From positions 1 to 55,244 of the forward strand of contig CALMVO010000072.1 of assembly GCA_937873205.1 (NCBI GenBank): a DNA stretch of 55,244 nucleotides, written 5' to 3'. The DNA is from an uncultured Acetobacteraceae bacterium (GTDB taxonomy: Bacteria > Pseudomonadota > Alphaproteobacteria > Acetobacterales > Acetobacteraceae). Numbering within the stretch: the first letter of the stretch is position 1; each line of letters opens with the position of its first letter. A program made the position numbers and the translations under genes. The notes beneath the pieces were generated by a model. It had not been told where the DNA came from. It saw nothing but the letters and a program-made list of their open reading frames with translations, and made no database searches. Below are positions 9,192 to 16,631 of this stretch, one piece after another.

Positions 9192-10211
9192 ATGGACATG
9201 CACGCCCGCCTGCAGGACTACACCCAGTCAAGCCTCGACCGGGTGATCCCGAACGAGAGCGAGCTCACCTGTGGCTCCCTGATCGTGCCGGGCCGGTCCT
9301 ACGGCTTCTTCACCGACACCACGGTCTGCATCGGCTGCAAGGCGTGCGAGGTCGCCTGCAAGGAATGGAACAACCTGCCGGCCGACAATATCGGCCTGAC
9401 CGGCCAGAGCTACGACAACACCGGCGCGCTGTCCGCCAACACCTGGCGCCACGTGAACTTCATCGAGAAGACCGGCGACGTCGGCCCCGGCGGGCTCGGC
9501 AGCGGGTTTGAGGCGGAGGGCAGGGGAGGCGGCTGCGGCGGCGGCTGCGGTGGCAGCGGCGGCAAGAACAGCAGCGGCGAGGGCGGCGTCCGCGACAACA
9601 ACCAGCAGGCGTTCCAGAGCGGCTGGCTGATGATGAGCGACGTCTGCAAGCACTGCCACAACCCGCCCTGCATGGAGGCCTGCCCCACCGGCGCGCTGTT
9701 CAAGACTGAGTTCGACACCGTCGTGGTGCAGCAGGACATCTGCAACGGCTGCGGCTACTGCGTGCCGGCCTGCCCGTTCGGCGTCGTCGACGTCAGCCTG
9801 ATCGACGGCAAGGTGCATAAGTGCACGCTCTGCTACGACCGGTTGAAGGGCGGGCTGGAGCCGGCCTGCGCCAAGGCCTGCCCCACGGACTCCATCATGT
9901 TCGGCGAGGTGGACGACCTCGTCGCCCGTGCCCGCGCCCGCGTCGCCAAGCTGCACGAGCTGGGCGTCGAGAGCGCCTACCTGTACGGCGCCCCCGACGA
10001 GCCCGGCGCCACCGGCGGCCTCGAATACCTGAACGCCTTCTTCCTGCTGACCGACCGGCCGGAGATCTACAACCTGCCGGTGGCGCCGACCCGCGCATCG
10101 CGCCGCGTGCTCCCGGGCCTGCTGTCCGGCTTCGCCGCCATCGCCGGCCTCGCCGCCGCCGCCGCCCTGCTGCTCGGCGCCTCGTCAGCCCCGGCGCGCG
10201 CGGCCCGCTGA
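9192..10211 (+). CDS. Formate dehydrogenase Fe-S (beta) subunit
   Basis: Electron-transfer subunit with four [4Fe-4S] clusters, relaying electrons from the alpha subunit to the membrane quinone site. The cysteine groups are Cys46/49/52/56, Cys152/155/160/164, Cys184/187/190/194 and Cys211/214/226/230. A hydrophobic helix near residues 310-330 could anchor the C-terminus. The oddity is an insert at about 100-132 between the first and second cluster groups, made of glycine, serine and two further cysteines (GRGGGCGGGCGGSGG). The 339-residue length is otherwise normal for FdnH/HybA-like subunits. The start ATG at 9192 follows CAGGAG. The stop overlaps the next ATG (TGATG), indicating coupling to the NrfD gene. 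Confidence 0.92.
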   Translation: MDMHARLQDYTQSSLDRVIPNESELTCGSLIVPGRSYGFFTDTTVCIGCKACEVACKEWNNLPADNIGLTGQSYDNTGALSANTWRHVNFIEKTGDVGPGGLGSGFEAEGRGGGCGGGCGGSGGKNSSGEGGVRDNNQQAFQSGWLMMSDVCKHCHNPPCMEACPTGALFKTEFDTVVVQQDICNGCGYCVPACPFGVVDVSLIDGKVHKCTLCYDRLKGGLEPACAKACPTDSIMFGEVDDLVARARARVAKLHELGVESAYLYGAPDEPGATGGLEYLNAFFLLTDRPEIYNLPVAPTRASRRVLPGLLSGFAAIAGLAAAAALLLGASSAPARAAR

Positions 10212-11308
10212 TGTCGATCACCTACAAGGCGCCGAAGCTCGGTGCCGAGGATCCCGCCGAGACCCCGCGCGACGCAACCGAGCGCGCGATGCCCCACCCG
10301 GACGGCTGGACCGGCGCCACCTATTACGGCCGCCAGCAGCTCAAGCCTGCGCCGTTCGAGGCATCCGTGGTCGGCGGCTACATCTTCCTGGCCGGGGTGT
10401 CCGGCGGCGCCATGATCATCTCGGCGCTCGCCGACGCCCTGCGGCCGGCCGCCGCCCGCACCACCGTGCGCAACGCCCGCTACCTCTCGCTGCTGGCGCC
10501 GGTGATCGGCTCGCCGCTGCTGATTTGGGACCTGCACAGCCCGCAGCGCTTCTACAACATGATGCGCATCGCCAAGGCCCGCTCGCCGATGTCGATCGGC
10601 ACCTGGATCCTGACCGCCTTCACCGGCCTGGCCGGCGCCAGCGTCGCCGGCGAGGCGCTGGCGGCGCTGCGGCCCGGCTGGCGTTCCTGGCTGCTGCCGC
10701 TGGCGCGCGTCGCCCATGTCCCGGCGGCCGTCGCCGGCGCCGGGCTCGGCACCTACACCGCCACCCTGCTGTCGGCCACCAGCACCCCGTTCTGGGCCGC
10801 GGCACCGCGCACCCTGGCCACCCGCTTCGCCGCCTCCACCACCGCGTCCGGCGCCTCGGCGCTCGCCCTGCTGGAGCCTGACCGCGCGCTGCGCCGCCGT
10901 TTGGAGGCGATCTCGGCCCTGTCGCTCGCGGTCGAGTTCGGCGCCGGCCTGATCGCCGACCGCACCTACGAGCGCACCGGCGTCGCCGCCGCCCGAGACA
11001 GCCCGCACGGCCGCCTGGAGCGCATCGGCGTCACCGGGTTCGGCATCACGCTGCCGCTCGGGCTGCAGCTCGCCGGCCTGTTCACCGATCGCCGCACCAC
11101 CCGACAGCTCGGCGCCGCGGCCGCGATCGGCACCCTGGTCGGCAGCTGCCTGCTGCGCATCTCCACCATCGGCATCGGCGGCGTCTCCGCCCGCCGCCCG
11201 GACATCAGCTTCCGCTTCAGCCAGGCGGAGAACCTGCCCGACAAGAAGCAGGGCGCGGCCATCGCCGAGAAGATGCGCGCGCTGCTGAAGGCCAAGAACA
11301 AGCGGTAG
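10211..11308 (+). CDS. NrfD/PsrC-type membrane subunit
   Basis: Integral membrane quinone-reactive subunit of the NrfD/PsrC family, 365 residues. The soluble N-terminus with GWTGATYYGRQQLKPAPFE is typical of this family. About eight hydrophobic segments follow, beginning with VVGGYIFLAGVSGGAMIISA and including LLAPVIGSPLLIWDL and the SPMSIGTWIL segment. It overlaps the Fe-S subunit gene by one base. Together with the alpha and beta products it would form a membrane formate dehydrogenase that passes electrons to quinone without the haem b subunit (FdnI) found in E. coli. Because alpha lacks a Tat signal, the catalytic side is probably cytoplasmic, which is an inference. Confidence 0.88.
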   Translation: MSITYKAPKLGAEDPAETPRDATERAMPHPDGWTGATYYGRQQLKPAPFEASVVGGYIFLAGVSGGAMIISALADALRPAAARTTVRNARYLSLLAPVIGSPLLIWDLHSPQRFYNMMRIAKARSPMSIGTWILTAFTGLAGASVAGEALAALRPGWRSWLLPLARVAHVPAAVAGAGLGTYTATLLSATSTPFWAAAPRTLATRFAASTTASGASALALLEPDRALRRRLEAISALSLAVEFGAGLIADRTYERTGVAAARDSPHGRLERIGVTGFGITLPLGLQLAGLFTDRRTTRQLGAAAAIGTLVGSCLLRISTIGIGGVSARRPDISFRFSQAENLPDKKQGAAIAEKMRALLKAKNKR

Positions 11309-11312
11309 GGAG

Positions 11313-11393
11313 AGGCCAGGGGCGTTGTGCGAAGCACGCTCGTGCGTGACGCCCCTGGACCTCGCCAAAGGCGGAGCCTTTGGAAAACCGTTC
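11313..11393. repeat. Family 2 repeat, half element with an extra hairpin
   Basis: GGCCAGGGGCG and CGCCCCTGG are separated by an additional palindromic segment (GTTGTGCGAAGCACGCTCGTGCGTGA), then CCAAAGGCGGAGCCTTTGG. It lies between the convergent NrfD and Ada genes. Compared with the other copies only one half is present, and the first loop has been enlarged. Confidence 0.75.
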
Positions 11394-12440
11394 TCAGCAG
11401 GCCTCGCGCTCCAGCAGGGCCTTCTTGCGATCCGGGCCCCAGCGGTAGCCGGAGATGGCTCCGCCGAGGCGGACGACCCGGTGGCAGGGAACGGCCACCG
11501 CCAGCGGGTTGGCGGCGCAGGCCCCCGCCACCGCCCGCGCGGCGCCCGGCAGGCCGAGCGAGGCGGCCAGGCCGGCATAGCTGACCGTCCGGCCCCGCGG
11601 GATCTCCATCAGCGCCTGCCACACGCGCTGCTGGAACGCGGTGCCCCTGATGTCCAGCGGCAGCGCGAATCCTGCCTCCGTCCCATCCACCAGCCGCACC
11701 ACCCGCGCCACCGTTGCCGCGAAGGCGGCGTCCCCGTCCACCAGCTCGGCGTGCGGGAACCGCGCCCGCAGCGCCCGCACCAGCCCCACCGCATCGTCGC
11801 CGAGCGAGATCGCGCAGAGGCCGATCGCCGTCGCCGCCACCAGCACCTGGCCCAGCGTGCACGGGCCGACCGCGACGCGCACCTGGGTGTCGGCGCCGCC
11901 GCGCCGATACGCGCCGGGCGTCATGCCCAGCCGCCCGGGCGCGTCGGCATAGAAACGGCTGGCGGCGTTGAACCCCGCCTCGTGGATTGCCCGCGTCACG
12001 CTCGACTCGACGGCGAGCGCCGCCCGCAGCCGCTCCGCGCGTCGCGCCGACGCATAGGCCGCGGGCGTCACTCCGGTGACCGCGCGGAAGACGCGATGGA
12101 AGTGGAACCGGCTCAGTCCGGCCTGGGCGGCCAGGTCCGCCAGCCGTGGCGGCGTCTCCGCTCGCTCGATCAGCCGGCACGCCCGTCCGACCATCGCCGC
12201 CTGCAGCGCCCGCGGCCCGTCCGCATCCGGACGGCAGCGCAGGCAGGCGCGCAGTCCGGCGCGTTCGGCTTCAGCCCCATCCAAGTGGAACGAGACGTTG
12301 CCGCGCAGCGGCAGCCGGGCGCCGCAGCCGGGCCGGCAATACACCCCGGTGGTGCGGACCCCATAGACGAAGCGCCCCTCGAACGCGGCGTCCCGCCGTT
12401 GCACCACCTCATACATCGCCTCGTCATCCAGCCCGTCCAC
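11394..12440 (-). CDS. ada: Bifunctional Ada: methylated-DNA-protein cysteine methyltransferase / transcriptional activator
   Basis: Ada repairs O6-alkylguanine and methyl phosphotriesters and activates its own adaptive response once methylated. The zinc-binding N-terminal domain has Cys35, Cys39, Cys66 and Cys69 (VYCRPGC and CLRCR), with Cys35 the phosphotriester acceptor. An AraC-type HTH follows (LADLAAQAGLSRFHFHRVF, about 90-110). The C-terminal O6-methyltransferase domain carries the active-site motif PCHRV with Cys319. Length is 348 against 354 in E. coli. I chose the GTG at 12438-12440, preceded by GGGAGG, because further upstream the frame is low-quality sequence. The stop lies next to a family 2 repeat. 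Confidence 0.93.
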   Translation of the reverse strand: MDGLDDEAMYEVVQRRDAAFEGRFVYGVRTTGVYCRPGCGARLPLRGNVSFHLDGAEAERAGLRACLRCRPDADGPRALQAAMVGRACRLIERAETPPRLADLAAQAGLSRFHFHRVFRAVTGVTPAAYASARRAERLRAALAVESSVTRAIHEAGFNAASRFYADAPGRLGMTPGAYRRGGADTQVRVAVGPCTLGQVLVAATAIGLCAISLGDDAVGLVRALRARFPHAELVDGDAAFAATVARVVRLVDGTEAGFALPLDIRGTAFQQRVWQALMEIPRGRTVSYAGLAASLGLPGAARAVAGACAANPLAVAVPCHRVVRLGGAISGYRWGPDRKKALLEREAC

Positions 12441-12471
12441 GGCGTCGCCTCCCTGCCATCCGGAGCATGTC

Positions 12472-13329
12472 CTACTGCCTGTTCGCCGACACCTCGTTCG
12501 TTGCGGTCGAATTCGGGAATAGCGGTTTCCAGAGGCCGCGCCTTTGGCGGGGTCCAGGGGCAGAGCCCCCGGCCTTCCAGACCACCAGCACAATGACCAG
12601 CAGCACACCCTCGAGCGCCGCGCTGCCCGCCAGCCCGAGTCCGGAGCGGTCGGCGAGCAGGTCGCCGACGCTGGTGCCCGCGGTTCGGGCCGTGACCACG
12701 GTCGCCCAGTAACCCGCCTTGGCGGCCTTCGGTGCCGGCGGCAGCAGCCAGCGCAGCAGGAGGGCGCCCCCGAGGATCGCGCCGAGCGCGGCCGAGGCAC
12801 CACCGACCCCGAGGCGGTCGGAGCCATCGTCGCCAAGCACGGTGCCGAGCGTGCCGGCCAGGAACAGCACCACCCAGTAGCTGCCGCGCGTGTCCGGCAG
12901 GCCGGGGGCCGGGCCGCCGGCGGCGCCCGGGCGCGTGGGCCGGGCCAACCCTGCCAGGATCGCGGCCACCAGGCCGGCGAGCAGCGCCGGTTGCGGGAGA
13001 TGCGCGTCGTGGTTCGCGAGGTCGGCGACGTTGGTCGCCATGGCCCGCACCAGGGCGACGGCGCTCCAGTAGGCCAGCGTGCGGTTCAGCCAGCCGCGCC
13101 GGCCGCCGCGCACGACGAGCCAGCAGAGCAGCAGCAGCGGCGGCACGCCGCGCCAGTGGCCGAGATGCAGGTCGTGCGACAGCACGTCGCCCAGCGTGGC
13201 GCCGAACACGCTGGCGACCGACAGCGCGGTCCAGTAGCGCGGCCCGAGGGCGGCTGGGCGGCCGGCATCCGTTCCGGCTGGCGGAGCAATCGTTGCGGAC
13301 GGATCGACAACGGTGGGGTTGGTCGGCAC
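12472..13329 (-). CDS. DUF347/COG4705-like multi-pass membrane protein
   Basis: A 285-residue hydrophobic protein with repeated units of the type YW-x-VV-(10)-GT-x-x-GD-x-L: YWTALSVASVFGATLGDVL, YWVVLFLAGTLGTVLGDDG and YWATVVTARTAGTSVGDLL. The recurrent GD pair inside membrane segments is characteristic of this uncharacterised family, some members of which are linked to metal tolerance. The C-terminus is abnormal: after VVWKAGG the frame reads straight through a family 2 repeat (GSAPGPRQRRGLWKPLF) and stops only at 12472-12474. The native end was probably near 12578, so the last thirty or so residues are repeat-encoded. It is divergent from the secreted protein at 13536. Confidence 0.75.
   Translation of the reverse strand: MPTNPTVVDPSATIAPPAGTDAGRPAALGPRYWTALSVASVFGATLGDVLSHDLHLGHWRGVPPLLLLCWLVVRGGRRGWLNRTLAYWSAVALVRAMATNVADLANHDAHLPQPALLAGLVAAILAGLARPTRPGAAGGPAPGLPDTRGSYWVVLFLAGTLGTVLGDDGSDRLGVGGASAALGAILGGALLLRWLLPPAPKAAKAGYWATVVTARTAGTSVGDLLADRSGLGLAGSAALEGVLLVIVLVVWKAGGSAPGPRQRRGLWKPLFPNSTATNEVSANRQ
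12522..12576. repeat. Family 2 repeat, half element inside the 3' end of a gene
   Basis: GCGGTTTCC, then AGAGGCCGCGCCTTTGG, GCGGGGTCCAGGGGC and AGAGCCCCCGGCCTT match the right half of the complete copies. It is translated as the tail of the DUF347-like protein. Confidence 0.75.
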
Positions 13330-13361
13330 AGTCGCAACGTTGTTCAGGCCCGGCTCCTTTG

Positions 13362-13390
13362 TTGACGAGATTTTAACGACATGCTTAATT
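13362..13390 (+). promoter_or_regulatory. Candidate sigma70-like promoter
   Basis: TTGACG (13362-13367), a 17-nt spacer and TTAATT (13385-13390) fall in a locally AT-rich patch between the divergent membrane protein and the secreted protein gene (ATG at 13536). The -10 match is weak, so this is only a candidate. Confidence 0.3.
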
Positions 13391-13535
13391 CGACGTCATA
13401 CACCTCGCACCGTCGGACCTGACGGATCGGGCCGCCGGCCCAGGGACGCCACCTTCGGCGTCCGCCGCCTGATCAGCCCCGTTGCGCAGCCGCTGGCTGC
13501 GTGGGCTCTCCCGCACATCTTGCCAAGGTTTCTTC

Positions 13536-14720
13536 ATGATTGGATTTCGTCCCCCGCTCCTGCAGCTGGGTGTGTCGCTCGCGTTCGCCGGCCTCGCCGC
13601 CATCGCGGCACGGCCCGCGGCGGCGCAGACCGCGCCGCTGCCGAGCCTCACCTTCCAGCAGATCCTGCCGAAACAGGTCATCTACGACTACGCTACCAAT
13701 CCCTGCCCCGAGAAGTACATCCCGGACGGCGCCGCGCACGGCTTCGTCCGCGCCGACGGCAAGTTCGTGCTGCAGGCCGAAGAGGACGACAACTGGCAGC
13801 TCGTCGGCGACAGCCCGTTCAGCCTGCAGGTTTCCTGCCCGTCGATCCTGTCCAGCAGCAGCTACGGCCTGCTCACGCGCGGCGAGACCGACATCCAGGC
13901 CACCTATACAGAGGACGGCCAGACCATCTACGGATTCGGCAGCCAGGATCTCTCGGGGCTGGACGAGGCGATCGGCTGCGTCGACCTCGGCACCGGCAAC
14001 TGCTGGCAGAACGACATCGAGGCCGTCGTCTCCACCGACGGCGGCAACAGCTTCGCCTTCACCTCCACCGGCAACGGCAACATCGCGTCGCTCACCCATC
14101 GGCTGTCCACCACGCAGACCGGCGAGACGGGCTACTTCAACTCGTCCAACATCGTGAAGCGCGACGGCGACTACTACATGCTGGTGTTCGTGGACGACAA
14201 CGCCACGCAGCAGCAGCGCACCTGCCTGCTCCGCACCGATAACCTGGCCGATCCGACCTCGTGGCGTGGCTATGACGGCTCCGGCTTCACCGCGACGACG
14301 CAGCCGACCCAGGGCTCCAGGGCGATCCCATGCGCCGCGGTCGGCGCGGGCCAGCTGCTCGGCACCGTGACGTCGCTCAGCTTCATCCCGAGCAAGGGCA
14401 TCTATGTCGCGGTGTTCCAGTACACCCTGCAGCTCGCGGGCGATGCGGCGCCGGTTCCAGGCGCCTACTACTCGACCTCGGCGGACATGGTGAACTGGAC
14501 CGCGACCCAGCGCCTGCTGACCATGCCGTCGATCACCGGAGCCGGTTCGACGACCGAAGCCACTGCCTACCCGGTCCTGCTCGACCCCTTCAGCAAGACC
14601 CGCAACTTCGAGACGATCGACTCCAATACCCCGGTGGTGGTCTTCACCGACATCCACGTGGTGAACGGCGCGGAAACGCTCGACCGCGATCTGGCCGGGA
14701 TCCCGGTGCGGATGAACTAG
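13536..14720 (+). CDS. Secreted protein, beta-propeller/glycosidase-like, function unknown
   Basis: The 394-residue product begins with a clear signal peptide (MIGFRPPLLQLGVSLAFAG..., cleavage likely after RPAAAQ). I chose the ATG at 13536 for that reason. The mature part has repeated beta-rich blocks with S-x-D-G-x patterns (VVSTDGGNSFAFTSTGN, NIVKRDGDYYMLVFVDD, YYSTSADMVNWTATQRLL) that resemble the blades of five-bladed GH43/GH32-like propellers. I cannot identify the catalytic acids, so an enzymatic assignment is not supported. Several Cys pairs fit an exported protein with disulfides. The stop codon TAG is the CTAG that opens a triple family 1 array. Confidence 0.65.
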   Translation: MIGFRPPLLQLGVSLAFAGLAAIAARPAAAQTAPLPSLTFQQILPKQVIYDYATNPCPEKYIPDGAAHGFVRADGKFVLQAEEDDNWQLVGDSPFSLQVSCPSILSSSSYGLLTRGETDIQATYTEDGQTIYGFGSQDLSGLDEAIGCVDLGTGNCWQNDIEAVVSTDGGNSFAFTSTGNGNIASLTHRLSTTQTGETGYFNSSNIVKRDGDYYMLVFVDDNATQQQRTCLLRTDNLADPTSWRGYDGSGFTATTQPTQGSRAIPCAAVGAGQLLGTVTSLSFIPSKGIYVAVFQYTLQLAGDAAPVPGAYYSTSADMVNWTATQRLLTMPSITGAGSTTEATAYPVLLDPFSKTRNFETIDSNTPVVVFTDIHVVNGAETLDRDLAGIPVRMN

Positions 14721-15032
14721 AGCATCATCCGCTCGAACGATTTCGTTCGAGCGGATAAAGATGCTCGTCGAAACAACAAGCTAGAGCATGATCCGTGAGC
14801 CTACGCGATCGGATCATTCTCTAGAGCATCATCCGCTCGAACGATTTCGTCCGAGCGGATAAAGATGCTCGTCAAAACAACAAGCTAGAGGATGATCCGT
14901 GAGCCTACGCGATCGGATCATTCTCTAGAGCATCATCCGCCCGAACGATTTCGTCCGAGCGGATAAAGATGCTCGTCAAAACAACAAGCTAGAGGATGAT
15001 CCGTGAGCCTAAGCGATCGGATCATTCTCTAG
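14717..15032 (+). repeat. Three tandem copies of the family 1 repeat
   Basis: Boundaries CTAG at 14717, 14821, 14925 and 15029 give three head-to-tail units of exactly 104 bp that share their CTAGs. The inner palindrome reads GCTCGAACGATTTCGTTCGAGC in copy 1; copies 2 and 3 carry the change TTCG to TCCG, so they are more like each other than like copy 1. The other hairpin reads CTAGAG(C/G)ATGATCCG against CGGATCATTCTCTAG. The array separates the secreted protein gene from tRNA-Ala. Confidence 0.92.
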
Positions 15033-15060
15033 CTCGGCGCTGGGCGGGATCTGCCGGCGG

Positions 15061-15136
15061 TGGTGGAGCTGAGCGGGATCGAACCGCTGACCTCCTCATT
15101 GCGAACGAGGCGCTCTCCCAACTGAGCTACAGCCCC
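15061..15136 (-). tRNA. tRNA-Ala (anticodon CGC)
   Basis: Minus-strand cloverleaf: acceptor GGGGCTG (15136 down) with CAGCTCC, D arm GCTC-AGTTGGGA-GAGC, anticodon stem CCTCG/TGAGG with loop TTCGCAA (anticodon CGC), T arm AGCGG-TTCGATC-CCGCT, discriminator A at 15064 and an encoded CCA at 15063-15061. CGC reads the alanine codon GCG, in keeping with the high GC content. Confidence 0.95.
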
Positions 15137-15258
15137 GCCGTGCAGGCGGCGAAAAATAGCCGGAGCCGCTCCCAAGTCAAGGGGTGCTCCGGCCTTGGCG
15201 GGGCGCGCCGGCCGGTGGTTGCACCGGTCCGGCCGCGCCGATAGCTTAGCCCTTCTGC

Positions 15259-15630
15259 GTGGACGCGCCGGCTTCCGCACATGCCCCCTCGCCCAAGGAT
15301 CTCCACGCCGTGATTACGGCCATCTTCCAACTGATCTTCCTGCTGATCCAGCTCTACGTCATCGTGCTGCTGATCTCCTGCGTGTTCAGCCTGCTCTACG
15401 CCTTCAACGTGCTGGACGGCCGCAACCGGCTGGTGCGCGGCGTGGGCGAGTTCCTCTACCGCGTCACCGATCCGGTGCTGGCCCCGGTGCGGCGCATCCT
15501 GCCGCAGTTCGGCAACGTCGACCTCAGCCCGCTGGTCGTGCTGCTGGTGCTGCAATACCTGCTGGTGCCGCTGCTGGTGGCGATCGAGACCGCCATCCGG
15601 ACCCACTCGACACAGCAATTCCTCTCGTGA
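15259..15630 (+). CDS. YggT family integral membrane protein
   Basis: The 123-residue protein has two hydrophobic regions, LIFLLIQLYVIVLLISCVFSLL (about 27-48) and LVVLLVLQYLLVPLLVAI (about 92-109), separated by the conserved cytoplasmic loop with FLYRVTDPVLAPVRRILP, the hallmark of the YggT/YlmG family. These proteins are implicated in osmotic tolerance, cell division and cytochrome assembly; the role here is not determined. The GTG start at 15259 gives a short leader before the first membrane helix. The TGA stop overlaps the GTG start of the glycosyltransferase, so the two are likely co-translated. Confidence 0.88.
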   Translation: MDAPASAHAPSPKDLHAVITAIFQLIFLLIQLYVIVLLISCVFSLLYAFNVLDGRNRLVRGVGEFLYRVTDPVLAPVRRILPQFGNVDLSPLVVLLVLQYLLVPLLVAIETAIRTHSTQQFLS

Positions 15631-16631
15631 GCGGGGCGGCCGTGCGGGGCCGCGTCGCCGTGCTGATCCCCTGCTACAACGAGGCGGTTGCGATCGGCCA
15701 GGTGGTGCGCGACTTCCGCGCCGCCCTCCCGGATGCCACCATCCACGTCTACGACAACAACTCGGCCGACAACACCGCCGCCGTCGCCGCCGCGGCCGGC
15801 GCCGTCGTGCAGCTCGAGACGCTGCAGGGCAAGGGCCACGTGGTCCGCCGCATGTTCGCCGACATCGACGCCGACATCTACGTGCTGGTGGACGGCGACG
15901 GCACCTACGACGCCGCCGCCGCACCCGAGCTGATCCGCCAGCTGTGCACGCGCAGCCTCGACATGCTGAACGCCGCCCGCGTCACCGACCGCGAGCTCGC
16001 CTACCGCCGCGGCCACGTGCTCGGCAACCGCGTGCTGACTGGGCTGGTCGCCGCCATCTTCGGCAAGCGCCTGTCCGACATGCTGTCCGGCTACCGGGTG
16101 TTCTCACGCCGGTACGTGAAGTCGTTCCCGGCGCTGTCGTCCGGCTTCGAGACCGAGACCGAGCTCACCGTGCACGCGCTCGAGCTGCGCATGCCGATCG
16201 CCGAGCTGCCCACCCGCTACGTCGAGCGCCCGGCGGGCTCGGTCTCCAAGCTCAACACCTACCGCGATGGCCTGCGCATCCTGCGCACCATCGTGGTGCT
16301 GATGAAGCAGGAGCGGCCGCTCGCCTTCTTCTCCGGCATCGGCCTGACGCTGCTGCTATTCGGGCTGGCACTGGGCCTGCCGGTGGTGGGCGAGTTCTTC
16401 GAGACCCGCACGGTGCCACGGCTGCCGAGCGCGGTATTGGCGCTGGGCTTCGTGCTGCTGGCCTGCCTCAGCTTCGTCTGCGGCCTGATCCTGGACAGCG
16501 TCACCCGCGGCCGCGCCGAGTTCAAGCGCCTGGCCTACCTGTCCCATCCGGCGCCGCCGCCCTGGCCGGCGGCTGATCGGCAGCCCGTCCAAGCCTTGCC
16601 CCGGGATCAGACGCCGGAGAGGAACACGTAG
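15627..16631 (+). CDS. Family 2 glycosyltransferase with C-terminal membrane helices
   Basis: The 334-residue protein has a GT-A fold N-terminal domain, RVAVLIPCYNEAVAIGQVV (about 9-27), with YDNNSADNT for nucleotide binding and DGDGTYD as the metal-binding DxD element near 90. The LSGYRVFSRRYVKSFPA segment is typical of dolichol-phosphate-mannose-synthase-like enzymes. Two C-terminal hydrophobic hairpins (AFFSGIGLTLLLFGLALGLP and VLALGFVLLACLSFVCGLI) would anchor it to the inner membrane. The expected reaction is sugar transfer from a nucleotide sugar to a polyprenyl phosphate. It starts with GTG overlapping the yggT stop. Its last 25 nt overlap the 3' end of the convergent metalloprotease gene. 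Confidence 0.88.
   Translation: MSGAAVRGRVAVLIPCYNEAVAIGQVVRDFRAALPDATIHVYDNNSADNTAAVAAAAGAVVQLETLQGKGHVVRRMFADIDADIYVLVDGDGTYDAAAAPELIRQLCTRSLDMLNAARVTDRELAYRRGHVLGNRVLTGLVAAIFGKRLSDMLSGYRVFSRRYVKSFPALSSGFETETELTVHALELRMPIAELPTRYVERPAGSVSKLNTYRDGLRILRTIVVLMKQERPLAFFSGIGLTLLLFGLALGLPVVGEFFETRTVPRLPSAVLALGFVLLACLSFVCGLILDSVTRGRAEFKRLAYLSHPAPPPWPAADRQPVQALPRDQTPERNT

Noticed and set aside
14717-15032. Regularly spaced repeats that might be a CRISPR array.
   Set aside because: The whole 104-bp unit repeats with no unique spacers, contains two hairpins and lacks cas genes nearby.
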